DNA of 64,000 bases from Halobacillus sp. Nhm2S1 (GCF_019599545.1 NZ_JAIEZV010000001.1:372001-436000), one strand, 5' to 3'; counted from the stretch's first letter, positions 36,563 through 47,134 are shown. The notes: generated by a model from the sequence alone, not told the origin. Translations and numbers: made by a program.

Positions 36563-36565
36563 GGC

Positions 36566-37855
36566 TTAAGAAAGTTCTTCTTCTTCGTCATATTCTTCAA
36601 TCATATCTGCAAACAGTCCATAAACAAAGGCATGAGCATCAAAGGTTTCAAGATCGGTCACTTTTTCACCAAGGCCGACAAGTTTTACCGGGATTTCCAA
36701 TTCATTACGAATCGCAAGAACAATCCCGCCTTTTGCTGTTCCATCCAGTTTTGATAGAACAATACCGGATACATCTGTTGCTTCGGAGAATGTTTTCGCC
36801 TGGCTCATAGCATTCTGCCCTGTTGTAGCATCGAGTACAAGCAGCACTTCATGAGGAGCTCCAGGAACTTCACGTTCAATGACGCGTTTGACTTTGCTGA
36901 GTTCATTCATCAAGTTCACTTTATTTTGAAGACGGCCGGCTGTATCGCAAATGAGAACATCGGCATTCTTTGATTTTGCAGACTGTATGCCATCGTAAAT
37001 GACGGCTGCGGGATCACTGCCTTCACTATGCTTCGTGACATTTACCCCTACGCGTTTGCCCCATTCTTCTAATTGCTCAATGGCACCTGCACGGAATGTA
37101 TCTCCTGCGGCAAGTGTCACGTTCTTCCCTTCGCTTTTCAGTCGGTGAGCGAGTTTACCAATCGTTGTTGTTTTCCCAACCCCATTCACACCGACAAAAA
37201 GATAAATGGTTAAGCCATCTGGGTTTTCATTCAACCCTTCGATTTCTTCAGCACGGTCATCACCATAGTAGATTTCAACAAGCTTTTCAGAAATGATTTC
37301 CTTCACTTTTTGTGGGTCCTGAACGTTCCTGCGTTTCACTTCCATCTCAAGCTCTTCTATCATTTCCATAACTGTCGTAACCCCGACATCTGCAGAGATC
37401 AATACTTCCTCGAGTTCTTCAAAGAAGTCTTCATCAACGGTACGATAACGTGCGACGAGATCATTGATTTTAGTCGAGAATGAATTTCTCGTTTTAGCCA
37501 GACCCATTTTAAACTTGGATGCTATAGAAACTTTTTCATCCTCTTCCTGGCTCTCTGCACCATCCTCTTCACCGAATGATTCTTCAAGATCTTCAACATC
37601 CTGATCATCTTCTTCATCTACTGCCGATTCTAGAGTATCTTCTTCCTCATCCTCTGCAGAGACCTCCGTTTCCGGAGCTTCTGTTTCTCCTTGAAGGTCT
37701 GCAACCTCCTGATGCTCACTATCTGCAGAGTCTGCCTCTAGAGAGTGTGCCTTATCGTCGGAATCTTCTGTTTCATCGAACTTCTGCTGCTCTTTTTCTT
37801 CTTCCGACTCAGGACCTTTCACAAATTTTTCTTTCAGTTTCTTAAAAAAACTCAT
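36566..37855 (-). CDS. ftsY: SRP receptor FtsY
   Basis: Membrane-associated receptor GTPase of 429 aa. After MSFFKKLKEKF comes a highly acidic A region (about residues 15-107, mostly Glu and Asp), then the NG domain with Walker A VGVNGVGKTTTIGKL (about 222), DTAGR and TTGQNAM. The A region makes it about 100 aa longer than B. subtilis FtsY, a feature common in halophilic bacilli. It follows smc by 13 nt. Confidence 0.96.
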   Translation of the reverse strand: MSFFKKLKEKFVKGPESEEEKEQQKFDETEDSDDKAHSLEADSADSEHQEVADLQGETEAPETEVSAEDEEEDTLESAVDEEDDQDVEDLEESFGEEDGAESQEEDEKVSIASKFKMGLAKTRNSFSTKINDLVARYRTVDEDFFEELEEVLISADVGVTTVMEMIEELEMEVKRRNVQDPQKVKEIISEKLVEIYYGDDRAEEIEGLNENPDGLTIYLFVGVNGVGKTTTIGKLAHRLKSEGKNVTLAAGDTFRAGAIEQLEEWGKRVGVNVTKHSEGSDPAAVIYDGIQSAKSKNADVLICDTAGRLQNKVNLMNELSKVKRVIEREVPGAPHEVLLVLDATTGQNAMSQAKTFSEATDVSGIVLSKLDGTAKGGIVLAIRNELEIPVKLVGLGEKVTDLETFDAHAFVYGLFADMIEEYDEEEELS

Positions 37856-37868
37856 CGACTCATCCTCC

Positions 37869-40800
37869 CTATGCTTCCAATAATTCAGGTGTTTCTTCTA
37901 GTCTGACGGATACAAGTTTAGATACGCCTGACTCTTGCATGGTCACCCCATAAAGAACATCCGATTCTTCCATCGTCCCTTTTCTGTGAGTGATCACGAT
38001 GAACTGTGTCTTTTCACTGAATTCTTTCAAAAACTTAGCAAAGCGATCCACATTCGCTTCATCCAATGCTGCTTCCACCTCGTCAAGGACACAGAATGGC
38101 ACGGGACGTACGCGTAAGATAGAGAATAGTAGCGCAATCGCCGTCAGTGCACGCTCTCCTCCCGATAACAAACTCATATTTTGCAGTTTCTTACCAGGGG
38201 GCTGAGCAACAATATCTACTCCCGTTTCTAACATGTCATTAGGATCGGTGAGTTGCAAATCTGCTCGCCCACCACCAAACAAGGTACGGAAGACTTCACC
38301 AAATTCAGCACGGATTTTTGTAAAGGTATCTTCAAACTTACGTTTCATTTCACCATCCATCTCATTGATGACTGTATGAAGCGTTTGTTTGGCTTCGAGT
38401 AAGTCCTCTTGCTGGCCTTTCAAGAATTCATAGCGTTCTTTGATCCGGTCATACTCATCAATGGCTCCCAAATTCACAGTTCCTAACTCTTCAATGGCCC
38501 GCTTAATCAGCTTGACCTTCGTGGAAGCTTCATCAATATCATCTACCCCAGGGTAGTCTCTCTTCGCTTTTTCAAATGTCATGACATACTCTTCCTGCAA
38601 GTATTGAAGCATATTCTCAAGCTCTACGTCCAGCCGGTTGGCCCTTACTTCTTTTTGTTGCAAGTCTTGGATGAAGTTTTGGTGCCTTCGCTTCCACTCC
38701 TTAAGCCTCTGTTCCGCTTGCTGAATGTCCGCAGCCAGCTCTTGACGTTCTTTTCTCTTCATTTCAATGGACGAAGTGGTTTCTTCCTTAGCCGTTCTCA
38801 TGTTTTCAATCTGAGCCTGAATTTCCTCTTCGGTCTGATTGGACTCCTTGACTTCCATCAGTTGTTGATAGGAAACACGGTTGCCTCGTAATTCCTGCTC
38901 TATTAGGTCTTTCTCCTGCTGATAACGGTCGGCTTTTTCCTTTTGGTTGTTTACCGCTGATTCTTGCTCGGCTAGTTGAATTTGGAGCTTCTGCCTGCGT
39001 TCCTGCAAGTTAGCCTCGTCTTCTTTTTGACGTTCTTTTGTTGTCGTCAACTCTTCGATTTTTGTATTAACCGAGACGAGTTGTTTTTCTAGGGTACGCA
39101 AAGTATCGTCAAGCTCGTTCAACTGCTGATCTGCGTGATGAGAATCTTGATCGTACTGGGCCTGGTCCTGATCAAACAATTGAAGCTGATCATTCAAATG
39201 ATCGAGTTTCAACTGCACTTCCCTTTGATCGGACTGCTTTTCGTACTCTTCATCCTTTAATTCAGAGAGCTTCACATTCCACTGTTCTTTTTCCTTCTCT
39301 TGCTCAGCCAATGTCGTCTTCAACTTTTTAACTTTATCCTCAACATCCAACGCCTTCGCATCATAAGCGACGATTTTTTCACTAAGTTCCTGCAATTCCT
39401 TTTCTCTTGTGAACAAGGATTGTTTGGATTGTTTTTTCGCCCCTCCTGACATCGAACCCCCTGGGTTGACGACATCTCCATCCAGCGTCACAACCCTGTA
39501 CTTTCGATTCAATACTCGGGCAATTTGGTTTGCATGTTCTAACCCTTCAGCAATGACGATATGACCCAGGAGGTGCTGGATCGCTTTTGAATGCCCCGTA
39601 TCATATTGGATAAGATCTGCTGCAACTCCTACATACCCTTCTTGCTGTGAGAGCGATGCACTCCCATGGACAGAACGAGGCTGAATGGAAGTAAGAGGAA
39701 GTAAGGTAGCTCTCCCTTTATTATTCGTTTTCAACCAGTGAATCACTTGTCTTCCGGTTTGTTCATCTTTTACGACAATATGCTGAGCCTGCGCACCGAG
39801 TGCTGTCTCAATGGCTGTTAAAAGGTGGGAAGGGATATCAATCAATTCGAGCACAGCTCCATGAATTCCCTGCAGCTGACCTTTTTGAGAAGCTTTTAAA
39901 ACTTCACGAACTCCATGGAAATAACCGGAGAAGTCTTCCTTCATCTCTTCAAGCATTTCCTTCTTCGATCGCATGTTTTCCAAATATTGATACCCTTTAT
40001 ACAACTTCTCCTGCCACTCCTGATACGTCTGTTTATTCTTTTCGTATCTTTTACTTAACTCTTGGACTTGAGACTCCAGTTCCTCCCGTTGCTTGGTCAG
40101 GTTTTCCAACTCGACTGTCATAGAAGTCAGTTGCTCTTCAAGCTTTGTTCGTTCACTTCTAAGGTCTTTGAATTTATCAATCTGACTGCCTTTTTTGGAG
40201 TGAATTTGGTTCAGCTGTTTTTCTAAGAGTTGCTTCTCATTCCGTTTAGCTGCCTGCTTATTTAGCAATTCAATATATTCACTCTTCAAGTCTTCAATTT
40301 CATCTTCAATAAGATGAAGATCCTGTTTTAACGCCTGGGTGGTTTGGTTTAATTCCTGCTTCGTATTTTCTCTTTTTTCTTTCATCTGTTCTAACTTTTG
40401 AGCTTCTTCTTCTGCAATTGCTTTCAAGTTCACCAATTTGTCAGAGAGGTCCTCATAAGCTTCTTCCAACTTGGACTTGTTTTCTTCGAAATGCTTATGA
40501 CGCTCTTTCATTAGTTGCTTTTTCCCCTCAAGATTTTCGAGGTCTCTCGTTAGTTGAAGCAACTTCGCCTGCATGTTTTCTATAGAAGCATCAAGACTTT
40601 CCACATGATCCCTTTGACTCTTCAGTGAAACCTCATCAGCTTCGATCTTCTCACTTAACTCGTTTTCCTGGCTTTTGACTTCTTCCAGGTCTTTGAGAAT
40701 ACTTTCCCATTCTCCGTGAACTTGCTGTATTTGAGTAATCAATAAAGAGATTTCAACGTTCTTAAGCTCGTCTTTCTTCTCTAAGTAATCTTTCGCGACA

Positions 40801-41429
40801 GCCGCTTGTTCTTTTAACGGTTCCAGCTGACCGTCGATCTCCCATATGATATCTTCCACACGGTTCAAGTTTTCCTGTGTTTCAGACAACTTATATTCCG
40901 CTTTTTTCTTTCGCTGTTTGTACTTCAGGACTCCTGCCGCTTCTTCAAAAATGGAACGGCGATCTTCTGCTTTGGAACTGAGAATCTCCTCCACTTTTCC
41001 CTGACTGATGATAGAGAAGGCTTCTCTTCCAAGCCCGGAATCCATGAATAGGTCGACAATATCTTTCAACCGGCAAGTCTGATTATTTATATAGAACTCA
41101 CTTTCGCCAGAGCGGTAAACGCGTCTCGTCACACTGACTTCCTGGTAATCCAAAGGAAGTGCCTGATCGGTATTATCAAGAGTCAAAGTCACTTCTGCCA
41201 TATTCAATGGTGCCCGGCTCTCACTACCTGCAAAAATGATATCTTCCATTTTACTACCACGGAGCGACCGGGCTGATTGTTCACCTAATACCCAGCGAAT
41301 TGCATCCGTTATATTACTTTTCCCACTACCATTCGGTCCGACGACAGATGTGACTCCAGAAACGAAATCGACGGTCACTCGTTCGGCAAATGATTTAAAA
41401 CCTATCGTATCTAATTGTTTGAGGAACAT
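37869..41429 (-). CDS. smc: Chromosome partition protein Smc
   Basis: SMC ATPase of 1186 aa, identical in length to B. subtilis Smc. N-terminal Walker A GPNGSGKSN (31-39), first coiled coil, hinge (about 500-670), second coiled coil, then signature LSGGERALTAIALL and Walker B PFCVLDEVEAALD. With ScpAB it loads near the origin and extrudes loops. The start MFLKQL lies 6 nt after AGGAGG; the ATG two codons upstream abuts that site. Confidence 0.98.
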   Translation of the reverse strand: MFLKQLDTIGFKSFAERVTVDFVSGVTSVVGPNGSGKSNITDAIRWVLGEQSARSLRGSKMEDIIFAGSESRAPLNMAEVTLTLDNTDQALPLDYQEVSVTRRVYRSGESEFYINNQTCRLKDIVDLFMDSGLGREAFSIISQGKVEEILSSKAEDRRSIFEEAAGVLKYKQRKKKAEYKLSETQENLNRVEDIIWEIDGQLEPLKEQAAVAKDYLEKKDELKNVEISLLITQIQQVHGEWESILKDLEEVKSQENELSEKIEADEVSLKSQRDHVESLDASIENMQAKLLQLTRDLENLEGKKQLMKERHKHFEENKSKLEEAYEDLSDKLVNLKAIAEEEAQKLEQMKEKRENTKQELNQTTQALKQDLHLIEDEIEDLKSEYIELLNKQAAKRNEKQLLEKQLNQIHSKKGSQIDKFKDLRSERTKLEEQLTSMTVELENLTKQREELESQVQELSKRYEKNKQTYQEWQEKLYKGYQYLENMRSKKEMLEEMKEDFSGYFHGVREVLKASQKGQLQGIHGAVLELIDIPSHLLTAIETALGAQAQHIVVKDEQTGRQVIHWLKTNNKGRATLLPLTSIQPRSVHGSASLSQQEGYVGVAADLIQYDTGHSKAIQHLLGHIVIAEGLEHANQIARVLNRKYRVVTLDGDVVNPGGSMSGGAKKQSKQSLFTREKELQELSEKIVAYDAKALDVEDKVKKLKTTLAEQEKEKEQWNVKLSELKDEEYEKQSDQREVQLKLDHLNDQLQLFDQDQAQYDQDSHHADQQLNELDDTLRTLEKQLVSVNTKIEELTTTKERQKEDEANLQERRQKLQIQLAEQESAVNNQKEKADRYQQEKDLIEQELRGNRVSYQQLMEVKESNQTEEEIQAQIENMRTAKEETTSSIEMKRKERQELAADIQQAEQRLKEWKRRHQNFIQDLQQKEVRANRLDVELENMLQYLQEEYVMTFEKAKRDYPGVDDIDEASTKVKLIKRAIEELGTVNLGAIDEYDRIKERYEFLKGQQEDLLEAKQTLHTVINEMDGEMKRKFEDTFTKIRAEFGEVFRTLFGGGRADLQLTDPNDMLETGVDIVAQPPGKKLQNMSLLSGGERALTAIALLFSILRVRPVPFCVLDEVEAALDEANVDRFAKFLKEFSEKTQFIVITHRKGTMEESDVLYGVTMQESGVSKLVSVRLEETPELLEA

Positions 41430-41573
41430 ATTCATCCTCCTGTATTTTCACAAATCTTTCATTCACTCAACTTATATATTTTATCATAAAGAAAGCCCCT
41501 ACGGTAGGAACCGAAAGCTACTTTTATAACACCCTGGTAAATCCCATTTTTACAACATAAGCTCCCACTTCTT

Positions 41574-42035
41574 GAAGACTCAGTTTTGAGATGTTTTCGG
41601 GGGTCGTTACCCAGGTTCAGCGTTAGGGGTGGCTGGGAAGCTACTCGCTTTCCCGTGGGGGAGCGCCGAGCTTCCCAATCACCCCATTCGATGTATGTGA
41701 AAAACGAACCCCTTTCCAAGTTGGATTGTCTTCCACTATCTCGATTGTTAAAAGCATAAAACGCTCTGTATCAAGCTTTCAGAGTTTAAGTACCTAGGTA
41801 TGGGAGTTTCAAGCTTGTATTCCAATTAAACAGTATAGCTGTTTATTCTGAAAGTGGTTTCGAGACTCTTATTTAGCAAAGGGGCGGAGGGGAATGGCGA
41901 GACTCCTGCGGGAAAAGAGTGCTAGGTGAGACCCCGCAAGGCGTCAGCCTGAGGAGGCTCATCGCGCTCCCGCGGAAAGCGAGCTATTCCCCGTAGCCCC
42001 CATCCACTCAATAAAAGTCTCGAAACTGAGTCTTA
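41574..42035 (+). repeat. Intergenic repeat copy C (462-bp reference copy)
   Basis: Full-length copy without the nested module. Left end AAGACTCAGTTTTGAGATG (from 41575) is inverted at the right end (AGTCTCGAAACTGAGTCTT, ending 42034). Internal landmarks are GGCTGGGAAGC, CACCCCATTCGATG, TGTTAAAAGCATAAA, CGAGACTCCTGCGGG and TCCCGCGGAAAGCGAGC. It lies between smc and the UPF0435 gene. An 86-codon minus-strand open frame within it is not credible. Confidence 0.9.
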
Positions 42036-42152
42036 CACACCCCTGGCAGTTATTTTAATAAGTCATAATATTAATGAAGGGTTTCAAAATTCGGCAAAGT
42101 CCTTTATCATATGTAATAGCCTAGATACCGAGCCTTGAAGGAGGATTCATTT

Positions 42153-42374
42153 TTGAGTTTACAAGAAGCGAACCAAGAAAACTTAGAAGTCATCATCAAT
42201 GATATGGCAGAAAAACTGCAGGTCGTGAACCGTTCCCTTATGGACCCAGAGGATTACGATCTCAACAAATACGAAGAAATCAAATCCCTTCACGACATTA
42301 TTGAAATGAAAGGTTCATTGAGTGTTTCTGAAATCCAGGCATTCGTTCAGGAGCTTGGCCAATACAGAAAATAA
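42153..42374 (+). CDS. UPF0435 (DUF1128) family protein
   Basis: Small 73-aa helical protein (LQEANQENLEVIINDMAEKL, ending FVQELGQYRK) of the UPF0435 family; B. subtilis YfkK is a member as I recall. Function unknown. The start is TTG at 42153, with AAGGAGG 8 nt upstream; a TTG at 42135 precedes the ribosome site and is unlikely. One of the few plus-strand genes, inserted between smc and rnc, which are adjacent in B. subtilis. Confidence 0.85.
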   Translation: MSLQEANQENLEVIINDMAEKLQVVNRSLMDPEDYDLNKYEEIKSLHDIIEMKGSLSVSEIQAFVQELGQYRK

Positions 42375-42385
42375 CGAACGCTACT

Positions 42386-42434
42386 AAAAAAGACCGTTTT
42401 CCAAAGGTTCCCTCCGGAAAACGGTCTCTTTTTG
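42386..42434. terminator. Bidirectional terminator between UPF0435 gene and rnc
   Basis: AGACCGTTTTCC (42391-42402) pairs with GGAAAACGGTCT (42416-42427). T runs flank it on both strands, so it serves the plus-strand UPF0435 gene and the minus-strand rnc. Confidence 0.9.
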
Positions 42435-42452
42435 ATCACTTTTAAAGGCGGA

Positions 42453-43145
42453 TTACGAATGGGCCCCTTGATTTTCCAATGCTTGTTGAGCCGCTTTCTG
42501 TTCCGCTTCTTTCTTCGTCCGGCCTACACCAATCCCGCCGATGTCATCCTGGATCAATACATGCGCGATGAACTCCCGACTGTGTGCAGGTCCTCTCTCT
42601 TCAACGATTTCATATTCAATTTTACTGTTTTTATCCCGTTGAATAAATTCTTGTAGCTGACTTTTGAAATCCATCGCATGAGAAAAAGCACCTTTTTTCA
42701 CTTTTGGATACACATACGTTCTTAAGAACTGTATAACTGCATCGTAACCCTGGTCTAAATAAAGAGCTCCGATGAACGCTTCAAAGACATCAGCAAGCAA
42801 TGCTGGTCGGTTGCGTCCTCCTGTAAGCTCTTCCCCTTTACCAAGTAAAATCAGGTCTTGGAAATTCAGCTCATTCGCAAATTCTACTAATGAGACTTCA
42901 CACACAATCGAGGCTCTGAACTTCGTAAGTTCTCCTTCAGCCATATCCGGAAACTCCCGGTATAAATACTGCGAGACTCCTAGTTCAAGAACAGCATCTC
43001 CCAAGAATTCCAGCCGTTCATTATCCTCCCGATCGGTTTTCCGATGCTCATTCACATATGATGAATGTGTAAAAGCCTGTTCCAGTAACGAGATATCATT
43101 GAATTGTAAATTTATCTTTTTCTGGAAACTGGAAAAATCATCCAT
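42453..43145 (-). CDS. rnc: Ribonuclease III
   Basis: Double-strand RNase of 230 aa for rRNA and toxin/phage RNA processing. The RNase III signature [14 protein letters not shown] is present, with acidic residues in [19 protein letters not shown]-terminal dsRNA-binding domain spans about 155-225 ([30 protein letters not shown]). It follows acpP. Confidence 0.97.
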   Translation of the reverse strand: MDDFSSFQKKINLQFNDISLLEQAFTHSSYVNEHRKTDREDNERLEFLGDAVLELGVSQYLYREFPDMAEGELTKFRASIVCEVSLVEFANELNFQDLILLGKGEELTGGRNRPALLADVFEAFIGALYLDQGYDAVIQFLRTYVYPKVKKGAFSHAMDFKSQLQEFIQRDKNSKIEYEIVEERGPAHSREFIAHVLIQDDIGGIGVGRTKKEAEQKAAQQALENQGAHS

Positions 43146-43220
43146 AAATCACCTTGTCCTTTACAATGAATTTCTTAAAAAATATAGGAAAGGCTGCCCG
43201 AAGAACGGACAGCGATCCTA

Positions 43221-43454
43221 TTACGACTGGCTGCTTATGTAATTCACAGCGTCGCCTACTGTATTGATTTTTTCAGCTTCTTCATCAGAAATTTCCATAT
43301 CAAACTCGTCTTCAAGCTCCATTACAAGCTCAACGACATCAAGAGAGTCTGCTTCTAGATCTTCTTTGAAGGAAGCTTCCATAGTCACTTTAGACTCATC
43401 AACATCAAGACGATCGACGATGATTTGTTTTACACGATCAAATGTTTCTGCCAT
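43221..43454 (-). CDS. acpP: Acyl carrier protein
   Basis: ACP of 77 aa, very acidic, with the phosphopantetheine-bearing Ser37 in EADSLDVVE. It carries growing acyl chains for FAS II and donates to PlsX. A good AGGTGAGG ribosome site precedes the ATG. Gap to fabG is about 120 bp. Confidence 0.98.
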   Translation of the reverse strand: MAETFDRVKQIIVDRLDVDESKVTMEASFKEDLEADSLDVVELVMELEDEFDMEISDEEAEKINTVGDAVNYISSQS

Positions 43455-43575
43455 TGGAACCTCACCTCCCTTCAGTAATTATAGTAATGTGTGTCCAAAA
43501 GCGCAAGAGGCTGTTTTGCCCCGACTCATGAACTCTTTGTTTCAATAGAGATCCGCGCTTAATAAGAGTCATGTT

Positions 43576-44316
43576 TTACATGACCATACCACCATCGACA
43601 TGTAATGTTTGTCCTGTCATGTACGCCGCGTCTTCAGAAGCCAGGAAACGCACAACGCGTGCCACATCCTGCCCTTCTCCTAGACGCTTGAGTGGAATCA
43701 AGGCAAGCATCTGCTCTCGCTGCTCATCTGTAAGGGCATCAGTCATATCTGTAGCGATATATCCCGGAGCTACCGCGTTTACCTGGATGTTTCTAGCTGC
43801 CAATTCTTTAGCATTCGATTTCGTCATTCCGATGACACCAGCTTTAGCAGCGACATAATTCGCCTGCCCTGGATTCCCGGAAACTCCTACGATTGATGCC
43901 ACGTTGATGATACGTCCATATTTCTGCTTCATCATTTGGCGTGTTACCCCTTTTGTACAGAGGAAGACGCCTTTCAAGTTTGTGTCAATCACTGAATCAA
44001 ATTCTTCTTCTTTCATTCTCATCAAAAGATTATCCTTGGTAATCCCTGCATTGTTAACAAGGATATCCAGACGTCCGAATTCATCAACGACTGTTTTCAC
44101 CATTCGTTTTACATCTTCATCATTAGAGACATTGGCCTGTATTTTGATGGCCACACCGCCCTGTTCATGAATTTCCTGAACAACTGCCTCAGCTTTATCT
44201 TCGCTTCCGGCATAGTTGACAGCTACTTTAGCCCCTTGTGCAGCAAGTTCAAGAGCAATTGCCTTTCCGATGCCGCGGGATGCTCCTGTAACAAGAGCTA
44301 CCTGGTCTTGTAACAT
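43576..44316 (-). CDS. fabG: 3-oxoacyl-ACP reductase FabG
   Basis: SDR-family beta-ketoacyl-ACP reductase of 246 aa. NADPH motif [17 protein letters not shown] at about 86-89, and the Ser-Tyr-Lys triad in NVASIVG and YVAAKAG. It follows fabD with a 1-nt overlap. Confidence 0.98.
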   Translation of the reverse strand: MLQDQVALVTGASRGIGKAIALELAAQGAKVAVNYAGSEDKAEAVVQEIHEQGGVAIKIQANVSNDEDVKRMVKTVVDEFGRLDILVNNAGITKDNLLMRMKEEEFDSVIDTNLKGVFLCTKGVTRQMMKQKYGRIINVASIVGVSGNPGQANYVAAKAGVIGMTKSNAKELAARNIQVNAVAPGYIATDMTDALTDEQREQMLALIPLKRLGEGQDVARVVRFLASEDAAYMTGQTLHVDGGMVM

Positions 44317-45257
44317 TACGATTCCTCCTTATACCAATCGATGAACGCTTGCAGTGACTCTGGATCCTGCACACTGAACGTTTTCATGCGACGTTTCACT
44401 TTACGGACAAGACCACTCAACACTTTCCCTTGTCCTACTTCTACAATAGCGTCCACATCTTCTTCAACAAATGCCTCTAGAATCTGATGAAACCTTACAG
44501 GTGAGTAGAGTTGCTCCACCAAAAGCTTTTCTATTTCTTCAGCATCTGTCACGGGCGCTGCGGTTACGTTCGCATAAACAGGCACATCAGCATCATGGAT
44601 GGTAGTTTCGGACAAATGGTCAGCAAAATCATCACTGGCTGATTTCATCAGACGTGAGTGGAAGGGACCACTGACATTGAGTGGAAGTACACGCTTCGCC
44701 CCCGCCTCTGACAATTGCTCAGAAGCTTTGTCCACGCCTTCCTTTGTACCAGAAATGACAATCTGCCCTGGACAATTGATGTTCGCAAGGTCTACTGCTG
44801 ACTCTCCATCAAAGTCACGCAAAACTTCTTCTATTTCTTCTTGTGATAGACCAAGTACAGCTGCCATTGTTCCCAAGCCTGTCGGGTAAGCTTCTTCCAT
44901 CAGCTTCCCGCGGACATGGACAAGTTGGACAGCTTCCATTGGATCCAGTGCTCCTGCTGCGACCAAGGCACTGTACTCTCCTAAACTGTGACCTGCCGTC
45001 ATAGCAGGGGCCACCCCTTCTTGCTGTAGTACTTTTTGGATGGCTATACTATTCAAAAGTAATGCCGGTTGAGCATTTTCTGTTTTCGTTAATTCTTCTG
45101 AAGGTCCTTCGAACATTAAACGAGTCAATGAATAACCAAGGGCTTCATCCGCTTCATCAAACAATTGTTTCACAGCAGGATAAGCCTCATACATCGCCTT
45201 CCCCATACCTACTTCCTGAGACCCTTGCCCAGGAAAAACACATGCGATTCGCTTCAT
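44316..45257 (-). CDS. fabD: Malonyl-CoA:ACP transacylase FabD
   Basis: Transfers malonyl from CoA to ACP; 313 aa. The active-site Ser lies in [16 protein letters not shown], with upstream [12 protein letters not shown] and the catalytic His region SGPFHSRLM. It overlaps plsX by 4 nt, part of the fapR-plsX-fabD-fabG-acpP unit. Confidence 0.98.
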   Translation of the reverse strand: MKRIACVFPGQGSQEVGMGKAMYEAYPAVKQLFDEADEALGYSLTRLMFEGPSEELTKTENAQPALLLNSIAIQKVLQQEGVAPAMTAGHSLGEYSALVAAGALDPMEAVQLVHVRGKLMEEAYPTGLGTMAAVLGLSQEEIEEVLRDFDGESAVDLANINCPGQIVISGTKEGVDKASEQLSEAGAKRVLPLNVSGPFHSRLMKSASDDFADHLSETTIHDADVPVYANVTAAPVTDAEEIEKLLVEQLYSPVRFHQILEAFVEEDVDAIVEVGQGKVLSGLVRKVKRRMKTFSVQDPESLQAFIDWYKEES

Positions 45258-46258
45258 GATTTATCCTCCTCTGTATTCATTTTAGAAAGTGTTGCTGAAA
45301 TGGTATTCGTTACATCAAGCTCAATCATGTGGCAAGCTTGACGGATCGCATTCAAAACAGCTCGATCATTGGAGGAGCCGTGCGCTTTAATGACTGGCGC
45401 GGCCAAGCCAAACAACCCCGCTCCGCCATATTCACTATAATCAAGCTGGGCTTTTAAATTACGCAAATCATTTTTTGCAAGGCCAGCTGCAATTTTAGTT
45501 TTAAAGTTACTCATGAATGTTTGCTTGATCATTGAAAACATCGTCATAGCCGTTCCTTCAATCGTCTTCAAGGTTACATTACCTGTGAACCCATCCGTCA
45601 CGACTACATCGGCTACCCCTTCAAGTAAATCACGAGCCTCGACGTTTCCGACAAAATTGATGGGAGCTTCCTTCATCAGATCAAACGCTTTTTTGGTCAA
45701 GTCACTTCCTTTGCCATCTTCCGTACCGACATTCAAAAGACCGACCCTCGGTTGTTTGATTTTGCGTACATTTTCAGCATAGATACTTCCAATCACTGCA
45801 TATTGCAATAAGTGATCGGGCTTGGCATCCACGTTCGCCCCGACATCCAGCATAAGAAACCCTTTGCCATCTGACGTTGGAAGGGTTGGACTGAGGGCAG
45901 GCCGATCCACACCTTTCATGCGACCGACGACAAACAATCCTGCACTCATCAAGGCCCCTGTATTTCCAGCAGATATGCAACCATCCGCCCGTCCTTCTTT
46001 CACTTCAGTGGCCGTGAGAACCATAGAGGATTGCTTCTTTCTCCTTACAGCTCTTACCGGTTCATCCTCTGCTGTAATGACCTCTGTTGTATGTAATATG
46101 GAAACATTTGACTGCCCTTTTAAAAAGGGCTTTATTTGTGCTTCATCACCTACAAGGGTGATTTCCAGACCGTCGATTGTATCTGCGGCCTGGACGGCTC
46201 CTTTTACAATCGCCTCAGGAGCATTGTCACCGCCCATAGCGTCAATGGCTAGCTTCAT
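45254..46258 (-). CDS. plsX: Phosphate acyltransferase PlsX
   Basis: Makes acyl-phosphate from acyl-ACP for PlsY in phospholipid synthesis; 334 aa. Family blocks [35 protein letters not shown] and [16 protein letters not shown] are intact. It overlaps fapR by 4 nt and fabD by 4 nt. Confidence 0.98.
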   Translation of the reverse strand: MKLAIDAMGGDNAPEAIVKGAVQAADTIDGLEITLVGDEAQIKPFLKGQSNVSILHTTEVITAEDEPVRAVRRKKQSSMVLTATEVKEGRADGCISAGNTGALMSAGLFVVGRMKGVDRPALSPTLPTSDGKGFLMLDVGANVDAKPDHLLQYAVIGSIYAENVRKIKQPRVGLLNVGTEDGKGSDLTKKAFDLMKEAPINFVGNVEARDLLEGVADVVVTDGFTGNVTLKTIEGTAMTMFSMIKQTFMSNFKTKIAAGLAKNDLRNLKAQLDYSEYGGAGLFGLAAPVIKAHGSSNDRAVLNAIRQACHMIELDVTNTISATLSKMNTEEDKS

Positions 46259-46836
46259 TCTCGATCCATCTCCTTCTGTTGGTTCGAACGATACATCTCA
46301 AAAGTGCCCCCGAATACTTCTTCGTTACCTACGTAGCTATGCACATTCACAAGTGTTCGTCCCTTTTCATCTTCCCCTTTGACCGTCGCTTTGGCCACCA
46401 CACGTTCTCCAAGTTTTACTGGACGCGTGAATGTGATCTCCGAATGCGCAGTAAGCGCGAGTTCATCGTTGATCAAGGCGACGGCCAGGGAGTTGGCTTG
46501 TGCAAATAAATAGTGACCTCTAGCAATATGGTTTCTGGAAAAGACATGTTCCGGACGGATATCCAAAATCGAAATGGCACGGTCGTCCAATTCCAGGTCC
46601 ACCACTTCCCCGATGATTTCTTCCACCGGTAATGCTTTTACCGTTTCATTCCATTCTTGCGTGGCGACCGACTTGATCCGTTCACGCAATTCTGGAATTC
46701 CGAGTTCCATTCGATCGAGCCTTATTGTCTGAATGCTGACCCCGAATGTCTTTGCCAGTTCTTCGTCTGTGATGAAGGGGGTATGGTCTATCTTCGTCTT
46801 CAATTCTTCCTGACGTACTTTTTTAGACTTCTTCAT
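46255..46836 (-). CDS. fapR: Fatty acid and phospholipid biosynthesis regulator FapR
   Basis: Malonyl-CoA-responsive repressor of 193 aa. N-terminal DeoR-type HTH ([20 protein letters not shown], then [13 protein letters not shown]) and a C-terminal hot-dog effector domain ([20 protein letters not shown]). The ATG at 46836 has GGTGG upstream; the six-codon extension is not family-like. A FapR operator lies upstream, so it is autoregulated. Confidence 0.97.
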   Translation of the reverse strand: MKKSKKVRQEELKTKIDHTPFITDEELAKTFGVSIQTIRLDRMELGIPELRERIKSVATQEWNETVKALPVEEIIGEVVDLELDDRAISILDIRPEHVFSRNHIARGHYLFAQANSLAVALINDELALTAHSEITFTRPVKLGERVVAKATVKGEDEKGRTLVNVHSYVGNEEVFGGTFEMYRSNQQKEMDRE

Positions 46837-46874
46837 ACGAATGCCACCGTTCATTTAGTCATAATCCCATCACC

Positions 46875-46924
46875 TTATGACTAGGTACTAATAGTAATAT
46901 ATAATACCAAGTTCAATTACGCAA
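46875..46924 (-). promoter_or_regulatory. fapR promoter and FapR operator
   Basis: Minus strand: TTGCGT (46919-46924), 17 nt, TATATT (46896-46901), then ATTAGTACCTAGTCATAA (46875-46892), which agrees with the known FapR box TTAGTACCTrgtCnTAA. The operator covers the expected transcription start, so FapR would repress its own operon until malonyl-CoA accumulates. The stretch 46925-47091 shows no gene. Confidence 0.9.
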
Positions 46925-47091
46925 GGATTTGCTTATGATTCCCTATTTTCCACTCCATAATAATTTATTTAAACTCTCCCAATCGGTTTGATCGCAGTCG
47001 GAGTACGGAGAAGAAATTATTCCCCATAGGAACTTTGAACATCATCAGGGTATGGGCTGTCGAAGTCCCACAATCGATGACTCCTTTAATA

Positions 47092-47134
47092 AAAGAAAAC
47101 ACCCGGCTCTTGGAAACCGGGTGTTTTCTTTGAT
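47092..47134 (-). terminator. Intrinsic terminator of recG
   Basis: GAAAACACCCGG and CCGGGTGTTTTC form a strong 12-bp stem, flanked by T-rich sequence on both strands. It lies immediately after the recG stop on the minus strand. Confidence 0.92.

Noticed and set aside
41459-41719. 86-codon minus-strand open frame in repeat copy C
   Set aside because: It overlaps the left end of the repeat family, has no ribosome site or family features, and the matching part of copy B is not open in the same way.
46965-47085. Possible seventh repeat copy between recG and fapR
   Set aside because: A few short words (CGAAGTCCCA, GGACTCC-like) recall the family, but no end or module aligns convincingly.
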